64,000 nucleotides of DNA, taken from NCBI RefSeq assembly GCF_023516435.1, contig NZ_CP097332.1, forward strand, positions 3,410,001 through 3,474,000, written 5' to 3'. The notes below the pieces were generated by a model. That model was not told where the DNA came from and ran no database searches. It saw only the letters and a program-made list of their open reading frames with translations. This DNA is from Jatrophihabitans telluris (lineage in GTDB: Bacteria > Actinomycetota > Actinomycetes > Mycobacteriales > Jatrophihabitantaceae). Shown piece after piece: positions 10,501-17,675 of this stretch. Made by a program: the position numbers and the translations under genes. The first letter of the stretch is position 1. Each line of letters starts with the position of its first letter.

Positions 10501-11446
10501 CGGTGGCGGCTGGGTTCACATCGCCGCGGCCAAGATCGGCAAGCGCGCGTTCCTCGGCAACTCCGGAATGGCGGCTCCCGGGCGGACCGTCCCGAAGAAC
10601 GCCCTGGTCGCGGTCCTGTCCGCCGCCCCACGCAAGGCGAGCAAGGGATCGTCGTGGCTGGGTAGCCCGCCGGTGCAGTTGCGGCGGGCGGCCAGCGCCG
10701 GCGACGCCAGCCGGACCTTTGCCCCGCCCGCACACCTCAAGCTGGCCCGAGCGGCGGTCGAGCTCTGCCGTATCGTGCCGGTGATGGTCACGGTCGCGCT
10801 GGGTCTCGCTCTGCTGCTGGCCTATGAGGCCCTGGCCGGCGCTTACGGCTGGTGGGTCGCGGCCTTGCTGTCCGGGATCGGCCTGCTCGCCGCGGGCGCG
10901 GTGGCCGGTGCGGTGACGTCCGCGGCGAAATGGCTGCTCGTGGGGCGGACCCGCGCGGTGGAGTATCCGCTGTGGTCGTCCTTCGTCTGGCGAAACGAAG
11001 TGGTCGACACCTTCGTGGAGGTGCTGGCCGCACCGTGGTTCGCCCGCGCGGCGACCGGCACCGTCGTACTGAACGTCTGGCTGCGCTCGCTTGGTTCGAG
11101 GATCGGCCGGGGTGTCTGGCTGGAGACCTACTGGCTACCGGAGGCCGACCTCATCGAGATCGGTGACGGCGCGACCGTGAACCGGGGCTGCGTGCTGCAG
11201 ACGCACCTGTTCCATGATCGGATCCTGCGGATGGACACGGTCATGCTCGGAGCCGGCGCGACAATGGGCCCGCACGGCGTGATCCTGCCCGGGGCCTCGA
11301 TCGGTGCCGGCGGCACGGTGGGTCCGGCGTCGTTGGTGATGCGTGGTGAGGCGGTGCCTGCGTCGACCCGCTGGATCGGCAACCCGATATCGCCGTGGAC
11401 GGCAGAGCATTCGGGCGACGTCCTGACCTCCGGGCCCGTTGCCTGA
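7559..11446 (+). CDS. Pls/PosA-type membrane nonribosomal peptide synthetase
   Basis: A multidomain synthetase of 1295 residues. An adenylation domain occupies about residues 25-505 (IIFTSGSTGTPKG, FDASCEEMW, NTYGPTEAT, YRSGDLVR, GRRIELGEVD) and a carrier domain has GGGSL near 530 as the phosphopantetheine site. Six hydrophobic helices follow, interleaved with three left-handed beta-helix (hexapeptide acyltransferase-like) modules. This is the layout of epsilon-poly-L-lysine synthetase Pls and its PosA relatives, which lack a normal condensation and thioesterase domain and polymerise or link a cationic amino acid at the membrane. The amino acid used cannot be read safely by eye. GTG 7559 is preferred over ATG 7511. 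M1 peptidase and PPTase genes follow. Confidence 0.9.
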   Translation: MTDTQFRPQLSRVAAAPPPRTLLDVFAATVAAHPHEAALDDGRSTLSYAELLLAAETRAEQLRLAGVRRGDRVGVRLPSGTHDLYIAILGILAAGAAYVPVDADDPEDRARLVFGEAGVVTVIDGRPESAVLEPVAPSRPELDDDAWIIFTSGSTGTPKGVAVSHRSAAAFVDAEARLFRQDEPLGPGDRVLAGLSVAFDASCEEMWLAWRNGACLVPAPRSLVRSGMDLGPWLVEHDITVVSTVPTLAGLWPPDCLDGVRLLIFGGEACPPELAERLVDDGREVWNTYGPTEATVVACAAPLSEDGPVRIGLPLDGWDLAVVDGSGRPVGSGEIGELIIGGVGLARYLDPVKDAEKFAPFPSLGWERAYRSGDLVRYDPEGLLFIGRADEQVKLGGRRIELGEVDAALQSLTGVVAAAAAVRTTKAGNQILVGYLVTSASGDFDQPTALARLREALPAALVPMLAVVETLPTRISGKVDRNALPWPLAAAGTDAASHGLTGTIGWLADQWSEVLGANVLGGDDDFFAHGGGSLAAAQLVSRLRQRFPHATVANIYDHPRLADLADLLDSAAPAAATQERLVRPMPRRAQGVQLVITLLVNTLAGLRWLTFLAAVNNIVSWSRSLSWAPTVSWWWVLAGFVLFISPPGRMAIAIVGTRILLVGLRPGRHPRGGSVHLRIWAAERLAEAVDAANLAGAPWIAYYARALGASIGPGVTLHTLPPITGMLTIHRDASVEPEVDLAGYWIDGDEVIVGTMEIGIGATIGSRSTLAPGVRIGHGAEIASGSWVFGQVGDDERWAGSPAAHVGRARHRWPAQDPPRKPAWMLAYGAASTLFSALPLLAALPGLWWAAAILGHPPRLSSAIGSLILAVPAVTLTWLLCYASATVVIVRLLGLGLREGHHPVRSRIGWQAWATERVMDSARSLLFPIYSSLFTPLWLRALGAHIGKGVEASTVLLLPSMTTVGDGAFLADDTMVASYELGGGWVHIAAAKIGKRAFLGNSGMAAPGRTVPKNALVAVLSAAPRKASKGSSWLGSPPVQLRRAASAGDASRTFAPPAHLKLARAAVELCRIVPVMVTVALGLALLLAYEALAGAYGWWVAALLSGIGLLAAGAVAGAVTSAAKWLLVGRTRAVEYPLWSSFVWRNEVVDTFVEVLAAPWFARAATGTVVLNVWLRSLGSRIGRGVWLETYWLPEADLIEIGDGATVNRGCVLQTHLFHDRILRMDTVMLGAGATMGPHGVILPGASIGAGGTVGPASLVMRGEAVPASTRWIGNPISPWTAEHSGDVLTSGPVA

Positions 11447-11462
11447 TGGGTCCGGTCAGCAC

Positions 11463-12800
11463 ATGAAACCGGCCGCGTCCGATCAGCACTACGGTGCGAG
11501 CAGCGCCGACGACCCGTACCTGCCCGAGTCGGGCAACGGTGGTTACCGGGTGACCCGCTACGACCTGGAGCTGAGTTACCGGGTCAGCAGCAATCGTCTG
11601 AGCGGCACGGTGGAGATCTCGGCGGTGGCTACCCAGCAGCTGTCCCGGTTCAGCGTGGACGCCCATGAACTGCGGGTGTCGAAGGTGGTCGTCAACGGTC
11701 GCCGCGCGGCCAAGACAACCCAGCGCGGATCCAAGCTCCACATCTGGCCGGACAGGCCGATCCGGGTCGGTGGCGCGCTGTCCGTCGAGATTCGCTACAC
11801 GGCCAACCCGGCGCCCCGCAGCGGGCCGTGGGGCGAGGTCGGATGGGAGGAACTCACCGACGGCGTGATCGTGGCCGGTCAACCCAACGGCGCGCCGACC
11901 TGGTACCCGTGCAACGACCATCCGAGCGAGAAGGCCAGCTATCGCTTCACCATCACCGCCGATTCGCCGTACACGGTCGTGGCCAACGGTGTGCTTACCG
12001 AACGCCGCACCCATTCCAGCCAGACGACCTGGGTGTACGAACAGGCTCAGCCGATGGCCAGCTACCTCGCAACGGTCCAGATCGGGCAGTACGAAAGGCT
12101 GGCGCTGGCGACGGAAACGGTTCCGGTCACGCTCGTGCTGCCCCCCCGACTCGGTGCGGCGGCTCGGGCCGACTTCGGTGATCAGCCCCGGATGATCGAG
12201 ACGTTCGCGCGATTGTTCGGACCGTACCCGCACCCCGGCTACACCGTCGTCGTGACCGACGACGACTTGGAGATTCCCCTTGAAGCACAGGGCATTTCCA
12301 TCTTCGGCGCCAATCATGTCGACGGTCATGCGGGCAGCGAACGCCTGATCGCGCACGAGTTGGCGCACCAGTGGTTCGGCAACAGCGTGAGCATCCGCAG
12401 CTGGCAGCACATCTGGCTCAACGAGGGATTCGCCTGCTACGCCGAATGGTTGTGGTCGGAGTTCTCCGGCGGCGCCAGTGCGGACAAGCTGGCCCGCCGC
12501 ACCTGGGAGCGACTGGACGATCTCCCGCAGGACCTGACCATCGCGGCCCCCGGGGCCAGGTCCATGTTCGATGACCGGCTCTACAAACGCGGTGCTCTCA
12601 CCCTGCATGCTGTCAGGCTCAGTCTTGGCGACGACGCCTTCTTCGACATGCTCCAGCAGTGGACGGCCGAGCACCGGGACGCGACCGTCACCACCGACGA
12701 GTTCATCCGGCATGTGGCGCGGTTCCGTGACCAGTCGCTGGCGGGCCTGTTCAACGCCTGGCTGTTCGATCGGGACCTGCCGAGCCTGCCCAAGTCCTGA
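11463..12800 (+). CDS. M1 family zinc metallopeptidase (aminopeptidase N-like, short form)
   Basis: This protein of 445 residues has the zinc site HELAHQWFGN followed 18 residues later by the Glu of NEGFACYAE, the gluzincin HExxH-18-E pattern. The N-terminal beta-domain is present but the long C-terminal domain of classic aminopeptidase N is not, as in many actinobacterial short M1 proteins. The usual GAMEN exopeptidase loop is replaced by LEAQGISIF, so substrate choice may differ. It starts 16 nt after the Pls-like gene and is probably co-transcribed, suggesting a role in trimming or degrading the peptide product. No signal peptide is visible. A TTG at 11439 overlapping the upstream gene is a weaker start. 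Confidence 0.88.
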   Translation: MKPAASDQHYGASSADDPYLPESGNGGYRVTRYDLELSYRVSSNRLSGTVEISAVATQQLSRFSVDAHELRVSKVVVNGRRAAKTTQRGSKLHIWPDRPIRVGGALSVEIRYTANPAPRSGPWGEVGWEELTDGVIVAGQPNGAPTWYPCNDHPSEKASYRFTITADSPYTVVANGVLTERRTHSSQTTWVYEQAQPMASYLATVQIGQYERLALATETVPVTLVLPPRLGAAARADFGDQPRMIETFARLFGPYPHPGYTVVVTDDDLEIPLEAQGISIFGANHVDGHAGSERLIAHELAHQWFGNSVSIRSWQHIWLNEGFACYAEWLWSEFSGGASADKLARRTWERLDDLPQDLTIAAPGARSMFDDRLYKRGALTLHAVRLSLGDDAFFDMLQQWTAEHRDATVTTDEFIRHVARFRDQSLAGLFNAWLFDRDLPSLPKS

Positions 12801-13482
12801 ACAACTGCTCGCCGTCGAGCACCCGCAACCGCGGTTGTCGGTCGGTCAACGCGGCCAGGGCTGCGCGATAGCCCGGCGGCGCAGCGAGGTCGATGAGCTG
12901 CACCGGCCCAGGCGAGGGTTCGTGGGCCAGCCACCCGTGCAGAGCGGCCGGTGCGGTGGGAGCCGACACCTGCAGCTGGTCGGGCGGGATCGTCAGCCCC
13001 CAGCCGCTCGCCTTCAGCACCGCCTCCTTGCGCGTCCAGATCACCGCCCGCTGAGCGGCGTCCTCCGCGTGCTCGACCGGCGCCAGCACGACGCCGTCGA
13101 AGCCGTCGAAGCCGGTGCCGCTCACCAGTTCGACGTCCACACCGATCGAGATCGTGTCGGCGTAGCCGAAGAGAACTCGCTCACCGGCGCGACTGAGGCT
13201 GATCCGTGTGCTGGGCTTGCCGGCCACCCGCAGTTGGCCGTGCGCGCCGCCGCACCGCCGGCACTCCGCCAGCAACTGGACCGCCGCCGGATGCTGGCCG
13301 GTGAGCGCAGCCAGCGCCAGCCTCGCCAGCGCACGCCCACTGGCGAAGCGGTCCTGGTCGTGCGGACGGAGGTAGCGCTCGTGTCGGCGACGCTCGTCGG
13401 GCGAAAGCAACAGCCACACGTCCTGGGCGGCGACGAGCGGCGCCCAGAGAATGCTCACCGTCGGTCGCCCTGCCGGATCCAC
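12751..13482 (-). CDS. Sfp-type 4'-phosphopantetheinyl transferase
   Basis: A protein of 243 residues with the two core motifs of Sfp/AcpT-type transferases: GVDVELV (Mg2+-binding Asp and Glu) and WTRKEAVLKASGWGL. It moves 4'-phosphopantetheine from CoA to a carrier-protein serine, and the adjacent Pls-like synthetase is the obvious client. The gene converges on the M1 peptidase gene and their 3' ends overlap by 50 bp. Start GTG/ATG position 13482 leaves a short N-terminal segment before SILWAPL; a slightly later start cannot be excluded. An Sfp-type enzyme beside a Pls-like synthetase makes this a self-contained biosynthetic unit. Confidence 0.9.
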   Translation of the reverse strand: MDPAGRPTVSILWAPLVAAQDVWLLLSPDERRRHERYLRPHDQDRFASGRALARLALAALTGQHPAAVQLLAECRRCGGAHGQLRVAGKPSTRISLSRAGERVLFGYADTISIGVDVELVSGTGFDGFDGVVLAPVEHAEDAAQRAVIWTRKEAVLKASGWGLTIPPDQLQVSAPTAPAALHGWLAHEPSPGPVQLIDLAAPPGYRAALAALTDRQPRLRVLDGEQLFRTWAGSAGPDRTARR

Positions 13483-13517
13483 CCCCGCAGTCTCTCACCT
13501 CGGCGCCGCCCGCTTCG

Positions 13518-13523
13518 TAGGAT
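13518..13523 (+). promoter_or_regulatory. -10 element (TAGGAT) of DUF427 gene
   Basis: TAGGAT is separated by 7 nt from ATG 13531 and there is no Shine-Dalgarno sequence, so the message is probably leaderless. Confidence 0.5.
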
Positions 13524-13530
13524 CAGTGGC

Positions 13531-14313
13531 ATGACCGAGACCTCGTTCGTGCCCGACTACCCCAAGCTGCTGGTGCCCACGAACCACATCGAACCGGTGC
13601 CGAGACGAATCCGGGCCACCGTCGGTGGCCGCACCGTCCTTGACACCACCGGCGCCCGCTACGTCTGGGAGTGGCCGCCGTTCCCTCAGTACTACATCCC
13701 GCTGGCCGACGTGGCGGCTGAGTTTCTCCTCGACGAGAACCATCCGCAACAGCTGTCCCGCGGTACCGCGCACCGGCACGCCCTCAAGGTCGGCGACGAC
13801 GTACGTCCAGGCGCGGCAAGGGTGTATGGCTCCGACGCGCTGGCCGGCCTGGCCGATACCGTGCGGTTCGAGTGGTCGGCTCTGGACGCCTGGTACGAGG
13901 AGGACGAGCAGGTGTTCGTCCATCCGCGGGATCCGTACACGCGGGTCGATGCCGTGCGCTCGACGAGGGCGGTTCGAGTCGAGGTCGAGGGCACCGTGGT
14001 CGCGGAGTCGTCCTCGCCGGTGATGGTCTTCGAGACCGGCCTGCCGACTCGGTACTACCTCAACCGCACCGACGTCGACTTCGGCCACCTGGAACCGACT
14101 CAGACCCAAACCGCCTGTCCCTACAAGGGCACGACGAGTGGGTACTGGTCGGTCCGCACCCGCGCCGGGCTACGTCCCGACCTGGCCTGGGCCTACGACT
14201 TCCCTACTCGGCAACTGCTCCCGATCGCCGGCCTCGTGGCGTTCTACAACGAGAAGGTGGACATCTATCTCGACGACGTCCTGCTCGATCGTCCCCAGAC
14301 GCATTTCAGCTGA
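13531..14313 (+). CDS. Tandem DUF427 domain protein
   Basis: The product is 260 residues with two DUF427 (beta-tent/SSUH2-like) units. The first covers about residues 30-110 and the second about 120-250, where the family motif FETGLPTRYYLNRTDVDFG is followed by CPYKGTTSGYWSV and FYNEKVDIYLD. Function of the family is unknown; it is cytosolic and common in actinobacteria. The start has a leaderless -10 element upstream. The 3' end overlaps the convergent LysR gene by 8 bp. No functional link to the synthetase cluster on its left can be shown beyond proximity. Confidence 0.87.
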   Translation: MTETSFVPDYPKLLVPTNHIEPVPRRIRATVGGRTVLDTTGARYVWEWPPFPQYYIPLADVAAEFLLDENHPQQLSRGTAHRHALKVGDDVRPGAARVYGSDALAGLADTVRFEWSALDAWYEEDEQVFVHPRDPYTRVDAVRSTRAVRVEVEGTVVAESSSPVMVFETGLPTRYYLNRTDVDFGHLEPTQTQTACPYKGTTSGYWSVRTRAGLRPDLAWAYDFPTRQLLPIAGLVAFYNEKVDIYLDDVLLDRPQTHFS

Positions 14314-15220
14314 CCGAGCCCGGCTGGCCGTCGGAAACCGTCGCCGTGCGCAGGATGTGGTCCCGGAAACGTTCGGCCGCCGGAAGCAACCGACGGTCGG
14401 TCGACCACGCGAGACCGACCAACCGGGAGGCGCCGGGGTCCGACACGTGCAGGGCGACCGTGCTGGCCTCCCGGATCGGCTTCGGGTAGTGCGTGGCGGG
14501 CACGATGGCGATCCCCAGGCGAGCCGCGACGAGACCACCGAGGGTGGCCAGATCGTCGCATTCCATGGCGATGCCGGCCTCGAAGCCGGCCTCGCGGCAC
14601 AACTCCAGAGTCGCCTGTCGAAGACCGTGTGGCTGCCGGAGCATTATGAACGGCTCGTTCGAGACCTCGGCCAACGTGACGGTTTCCCGGCCTGACAGCT
14701 CATGCCCGCTCCACACGAGCAGCGCCAGCGGTTCCAGCATGAGCGGTCGCCACGACACCTTCGCCACGCTGTGCCGAAGGGAGGTGATGGCCAGATCCAC
14801 GCCACCGGGAAGAAAATCCGTCGCCACCAGTTCGCCGCGCAGGGCGTGCAGGGCGAAGTGGACACCGGGATGGGCATGCAGGAACGGCCCGACCAACGAC
14901 GGCACGAGTTCGGTCCCCAAGGATGGCTGGAAGGCCAGGGACACCTCACCGCCCTCGGGTGAAACGGACTCGGCCAACGCGGCCAGGCCGTCATCGAGCT
15001 CGTGCAGGGCGCGGTCCACGTACGCCTTGAAACTCGCCCCCGCCCGGGTCATTCGCAGAGTGCGCCCGGAACGGACCAGCAGTGGCACACCCAGCTCGCG
15101 CTCGAGTCGCGCCAGAGCACGCGACACGCCGGACTGGGTTACCGACTCGAGGTCACTGACCTCGGTGACCGTCACGCCGTCGGCGACCTGTTGGAACCAG
15201 CGTAACGACGCCACGTCCAT
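14306..15220 (-). CDS. LysR family transcriptional regulator
   Basis: This 304-residue protein has an N-terminal winged helix-turn-helix (residues about 1-60, VTEVSDLESVTQSGVSRALA) and a C-terminal periplasmic-binding-protein-like effector domain (from about 90). LysR proteins usually act on a divergent gene, and here a small hypothetical gene starts 96 bp away on the other strand. The start is supported by TAGGGT 7 nt upstream (leaderless). The effector is unknown. Confidence 0.9.
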   Translation of the reverse strand: MDVASLRWFQQVADGVTVTEVSDLESVTQSGVSRALARLERELGVPLLVRSGRTLRMTRAGASFKAYVDRALHELDDGLAALAESVSPEGGEVSLAFQPSLGTELVPSLVGPFLHAHPGVHFALHALRGELVATDFLPGGVDLAITSLRHSVAKVSWRPLMLEPLALLVWSGHELSGRETVTLAEVSNEPFIMLRQPHGLRQATLELCREAGFEAGIAMECDDLATLGGLVAARLGIAIVPATHYPKPIREASTVALHVSDPGASRLVGLAWSTDRRLLPAAERFRDHILRTATVSDGQPGSVS

Positions 15221-15227
15221 ATCTATG

Positions 15228-15233
15228 ACCCTA
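15228..15233 (-). promoter_or_regulatory. -10 element (TAGGGT) of LysR gene
   Basis: Located 7 nt before ATG 15220; leaderless arrangement. Confidence 0.5.
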
Positions 15234-15316
15234 AAGCATGAGTCGGTGCCCGCCTAGTCATTGGACGCATGGAAGCGATTCGCCCACCATGGATGAGACA
15301 CCTACTGGAGGTCACG

Positions 15317-15535
15317 ATGAACCCCTCGACGAACGAACGCCCTGCCGTTTCTTCTGTTCTGAACAAGTTGCGTCAGCATCGGGCCACGCGCGCCCGCCGT
15401 GCGGCGCTCGCCCGCGATCTGGCCACCTTCGACACGCCTGCGGCGATCCTGGACTTCGCGGCAATGCTCGATCGATACCCCGACGAGGACACGGCCGAGC
15501 TGCGCGCCACCGTCGCCTGGAACCGGGCGGCCTGA
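15317..15535 (+). CDS. Small basic/acidic hypothetical protein divergent from LysR
   Basis: A protein of 72 residues with an Arg-rich helix (KLRQHRATRARRAALARDLA) followed by an acidic helical C terminus ending ATVAWNRAA. ATG 15317 is chosen because GGAGG (15307-15311) precedes it by 5 nt; the frame extends upstream to 15269 without a ribosome-binding site. Small proteins of this composition are common in actinobacteria and have no known function. Its position opposite lysR makes it a candidate LysR target. Confidence 0.7.
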   Translation: MNPSTNERPAVSSVLNKLRQHRATRARRAALARDLATFDTPAAILDFAAMLDRYPDEDTAELRATVAWNRAA

Positions 15536-15582
15536 TTCTTGCCCCGCGCTGATGGCGGCGACCCAAACGCGATCGCCTGCTC

Positions 15583-16395
15583 TCAGTTCGCGGCCTTGGC
15601 CAGGTTCTTGTCCGGGTCCATCTTGCGGGCGCCGGTCATATAGCTCACCGCGTCGTCCATGCTGTTCGTCTTGGGATCGATGACGCCGAGAGAGCCGCCG
15701 AGCCGCTGAATATGGATGCGGTCGGCCACCTCGAAGACGTTGGGCATGTTGTGACTGATCAGGATGATTCCCAGTCCCTGGTCGCGCAGGTCCTTGACGA
15801 GCTTGAGCACCTGACCGGTTTCCCGCACGCCCAGCGCGGCGGTGGGCTCGTCCAGGATGACGACCTTTCCGCCGAATGCTCCGGCCCGTGCGACAGCGAC
15901 CGCTTGGCGCTGACCACCGGAAAGGGTCTCCACGGCCTGATTGATGTTCTGCAGCGTGCTGATGCCGAGCTTCTTGATCTCGGCGCCGGCCTGGCGTTTC
16001 ATCTCGGCCGAGTCGAGCATCCGCAACCACTGCCCGAGCGGGCCCTTGCGACGGATTTCCCGAGCGAGAAACATGTTGCTGGCGATGTCGAGCGCCGGCG
16101 CGACGGCCAGTGTTTGGTAGACCGTCTCGATACCGACCGCGCGAGCGTCCTTGGTCGTCTTGAACGTGACCGGCTGGCCGTCCACGAGGATCGTGCCGCC
16201 GTCGGGGATCATCGCCCCCGACAGGCATTTGATCAACGTGGACTTGCCCGCTCCGTTGTCGCCGATCACCGCGAGAACTTCGCCCGGGTACAGCTTGAGG
16301 TCAACGCCGGACAGGCCGACCACGCGCCCGAACAGCTTTACCAACCCGCGGGCCTCTAGGACGGGCGTCGGCTGTCCAGTCGGAGTGCTTGTCAT
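15583..16395 (-). CDS. frcA: Sugar ABC transporter ATP-binding protein (FrcA-like)
   Basis: A single ATPase domain of 270 residues with Walker A GDNGAGKST, signature LSGGQRQ and Walker B VVILDEPTAALG, plus the ISHNMPNVFEVADRIHIQRLGG segment typical of FrcA and related carbohydrate-uptake ATPases (CUT2 family). Unlike RbsA or XylG, which have two ATPase domains, it has one and presumably works as a homodimer. It is the third gene of a substrate-binding protein, permease, ATPase operon, 81 bp downstream of the permease. The sugar is inferred as fructose/ribose-like from family resemblance only. Confidence 0.88.
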   Translation of the reverse strand: MTSTPTGQPTPVLEARGLVKLFGRVVGLSGVDLKLYPGEVLAVIGDNGAGKSTLIKCLSGAMIPDGGTILVDGQPVTFKTTKDARAVGIETVYQTLAVAPALDIASNMFLAREIRRKGPLGQWLRMLDSAEMKRQAGAEIKKLGISTLQNINQAVETLSGGQRQAVAVARAGAFGGKVVILDEPTAALGVRETGQVLKLVKDLRDQGLGIILISHNMPNVFEVADRIHIQRLGGSLGVIDPKTNSMDDAVSYMTGARKMDPDKNLAKAAN

Positions 16396-16476
16396 CTCGT
16401 CATGCTCCTAACGGGGTGGTCCACGCGCGGGAGCGGTGGTCGCGGCTTACCGGCACGGGCGAACTCATCGCCGCGC

Positions 16477-17508
16477 TCATGCCTTCACTCGTCGGATCCA
16501 CTGGTCCACCGACACGGCGATGATGACCAGGAAGCCCGTCGCGAGGACCTGGTACTGCGGGTCATACCCCGCCAACGCAAGGCCGTTGTCGAAGACCTGG
16601 ACGATGACCGCGCCGATGAGGCTGCCGACGAGCAGTCCGCGGCCACCGAACAAGCTGGTGCCGCCGATGACCACCGCGGTGATCGATTCCAGGTTGGCGT
16701 TCGCGCCGCTGTTGGGGTCACCGCCCCCGACCCGCCCGATCAGGACCCAGGCTGCAACGGCTATCGCCACTCCGGCGACGATGTAGGCCGACAGGATCAC
16801 CCGCTTGGTCTGGATGCCGGCCAGGCTGGACGCCTCGACGTCATCACCGGTTGCGTACAGGTGCCGTCCCCATGCGGTGTAGCGCAGCGCGAAGGCGACG
16901 ACGATGTAGAGCGCAAGCATCAGCAGGACGCCGTTGGTCACGGTGAAACTACCGATCGAGTGGATGTCACCGGTCTTGAGCAAGAAGGATCCGGGAGCGA
17001 GCTGGATGGTCTGTCCCTGGGCGTAGAGCAACGTCACCGCCGTGAAGATGCCCAACGTGCCCAGCGTGACGATGAACGGGGGCAACTTTATTCGGGTCAC
17101 CAGCAGACCGTTGATCGTGGAGGCGAGAACAGCCACGGCGAGGCCGATCAGCAGGGCCAGCCCGCCGGGAAGGCCGTTGTGGGAAACGAGTTTCGCCATC
17201 ATCAGCGATGACAGCACCATGATCGCGCCGACGGACAAGTCGATCCCGGCGGTCAGGATGATCAGCGTCTGACCCACCGCGAGCGAACCCACGATGGAAA
17301 GCTGTTGCAGAACCAGGGAAAGGTTGGCCGGCCGCATGAACCGGTTGCTCAGGAAACTGAACACGATCAGGGCCAGCACGAGAACGATCGCGGGGCTCAA
17401 GGCCGGCTGCCGGTGCAGCAGCTCATGCACCCGCTGCCCGAGCGTATGGGAGTCTCCTGCGAGGTCCTCGGCGCTGGCAGGCGCACCCTCATCGACGTTG
17501 AGTGTCAT
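16477..17508 (-). CDS. frcC: Sugar ABC transporter permease (FrcC-like, CUT2 family)
   Basis: A 343-residue inner-membrane permease of the ribose/xylose/fructose class with eight to ten hydrophobic helices. Conserved segments are GQTLIILTAGIDLSVGAIM, the central GIFTAVTLLYAQG region and the C-terminal ESITAVVIGGTSLFGGRG. It forms the channel for the sugar delivered by the upstream lipoprotein. A strong hairpin separates it from the binding-protein gene, so its expression may be set lower than that of the binding protein. Confidence 0.9.
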   Translation of the reverse strand: MTLNVDEGAPASAEDLAGDSHTLGQRVHELLHRQPALSPAIVLVLALIVFSFLSNRFMRPANLSLVLQQLSIVGSLAVGQTLIILTAGIDLSVGAIMVLSSLMMAKLVSHNGLPGGLALLIGLAVAVLASTINGLLVTRIKLPPFIVTLGTLGIFTAVTLLYAQGQTIQLAPGSFLLKTGDIHSIGSFTVTNGVLLMLALYIVVAFALRYTAWGRHLYATGDDVEASSLAGIQTKRVILSAYIVAGVAIAVAAWVLIGRVGGGDPNSGANANLESITAVVIGGTSLFGGRGLLVGSLIGAVIVQVFDNGLALAGYDPQYQVLATGFLVIIAVSVDQWIRRVKA

Positions 17509-17574
17509 TGGCTACCTTTCGTGGGCAGTACCGGTAGGTATCCGCCGCTGCGAGAGCAAGGGCGGTTAAGCCTT

Positions 17575-17616
17575 GATCTCGGCGGCGGGCGGCGAGGCCG
17601 CCCGCCGGTCGAGATC
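17575..17616 (-). terminator. Intercistronic hairpin between binding-protein and permease genes
   Basis: GATCTC (17575) pairs with GAGATC (17611-17616), and the GC-rich arms inside pair almost completely around the loop GAG, giving about 18-19 bp with a small internal mismatch. There is no U-run. In an operon this could be an RNA stabiliser for the upstream message or a partial terminator. Confidence 0.6.
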
Positions 17617-17675
17617 ACCTTGAGCACTCTGCTGTGCTGTGAAGGGTATTCCTGATCAAGGCAGGGCGATACGGG

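Noticed and set aside
11241-12713. 490-codon minus-strand ORF
   Set aside because: Antisense to the M1 peptidase gene, whose zinc motif is intact.
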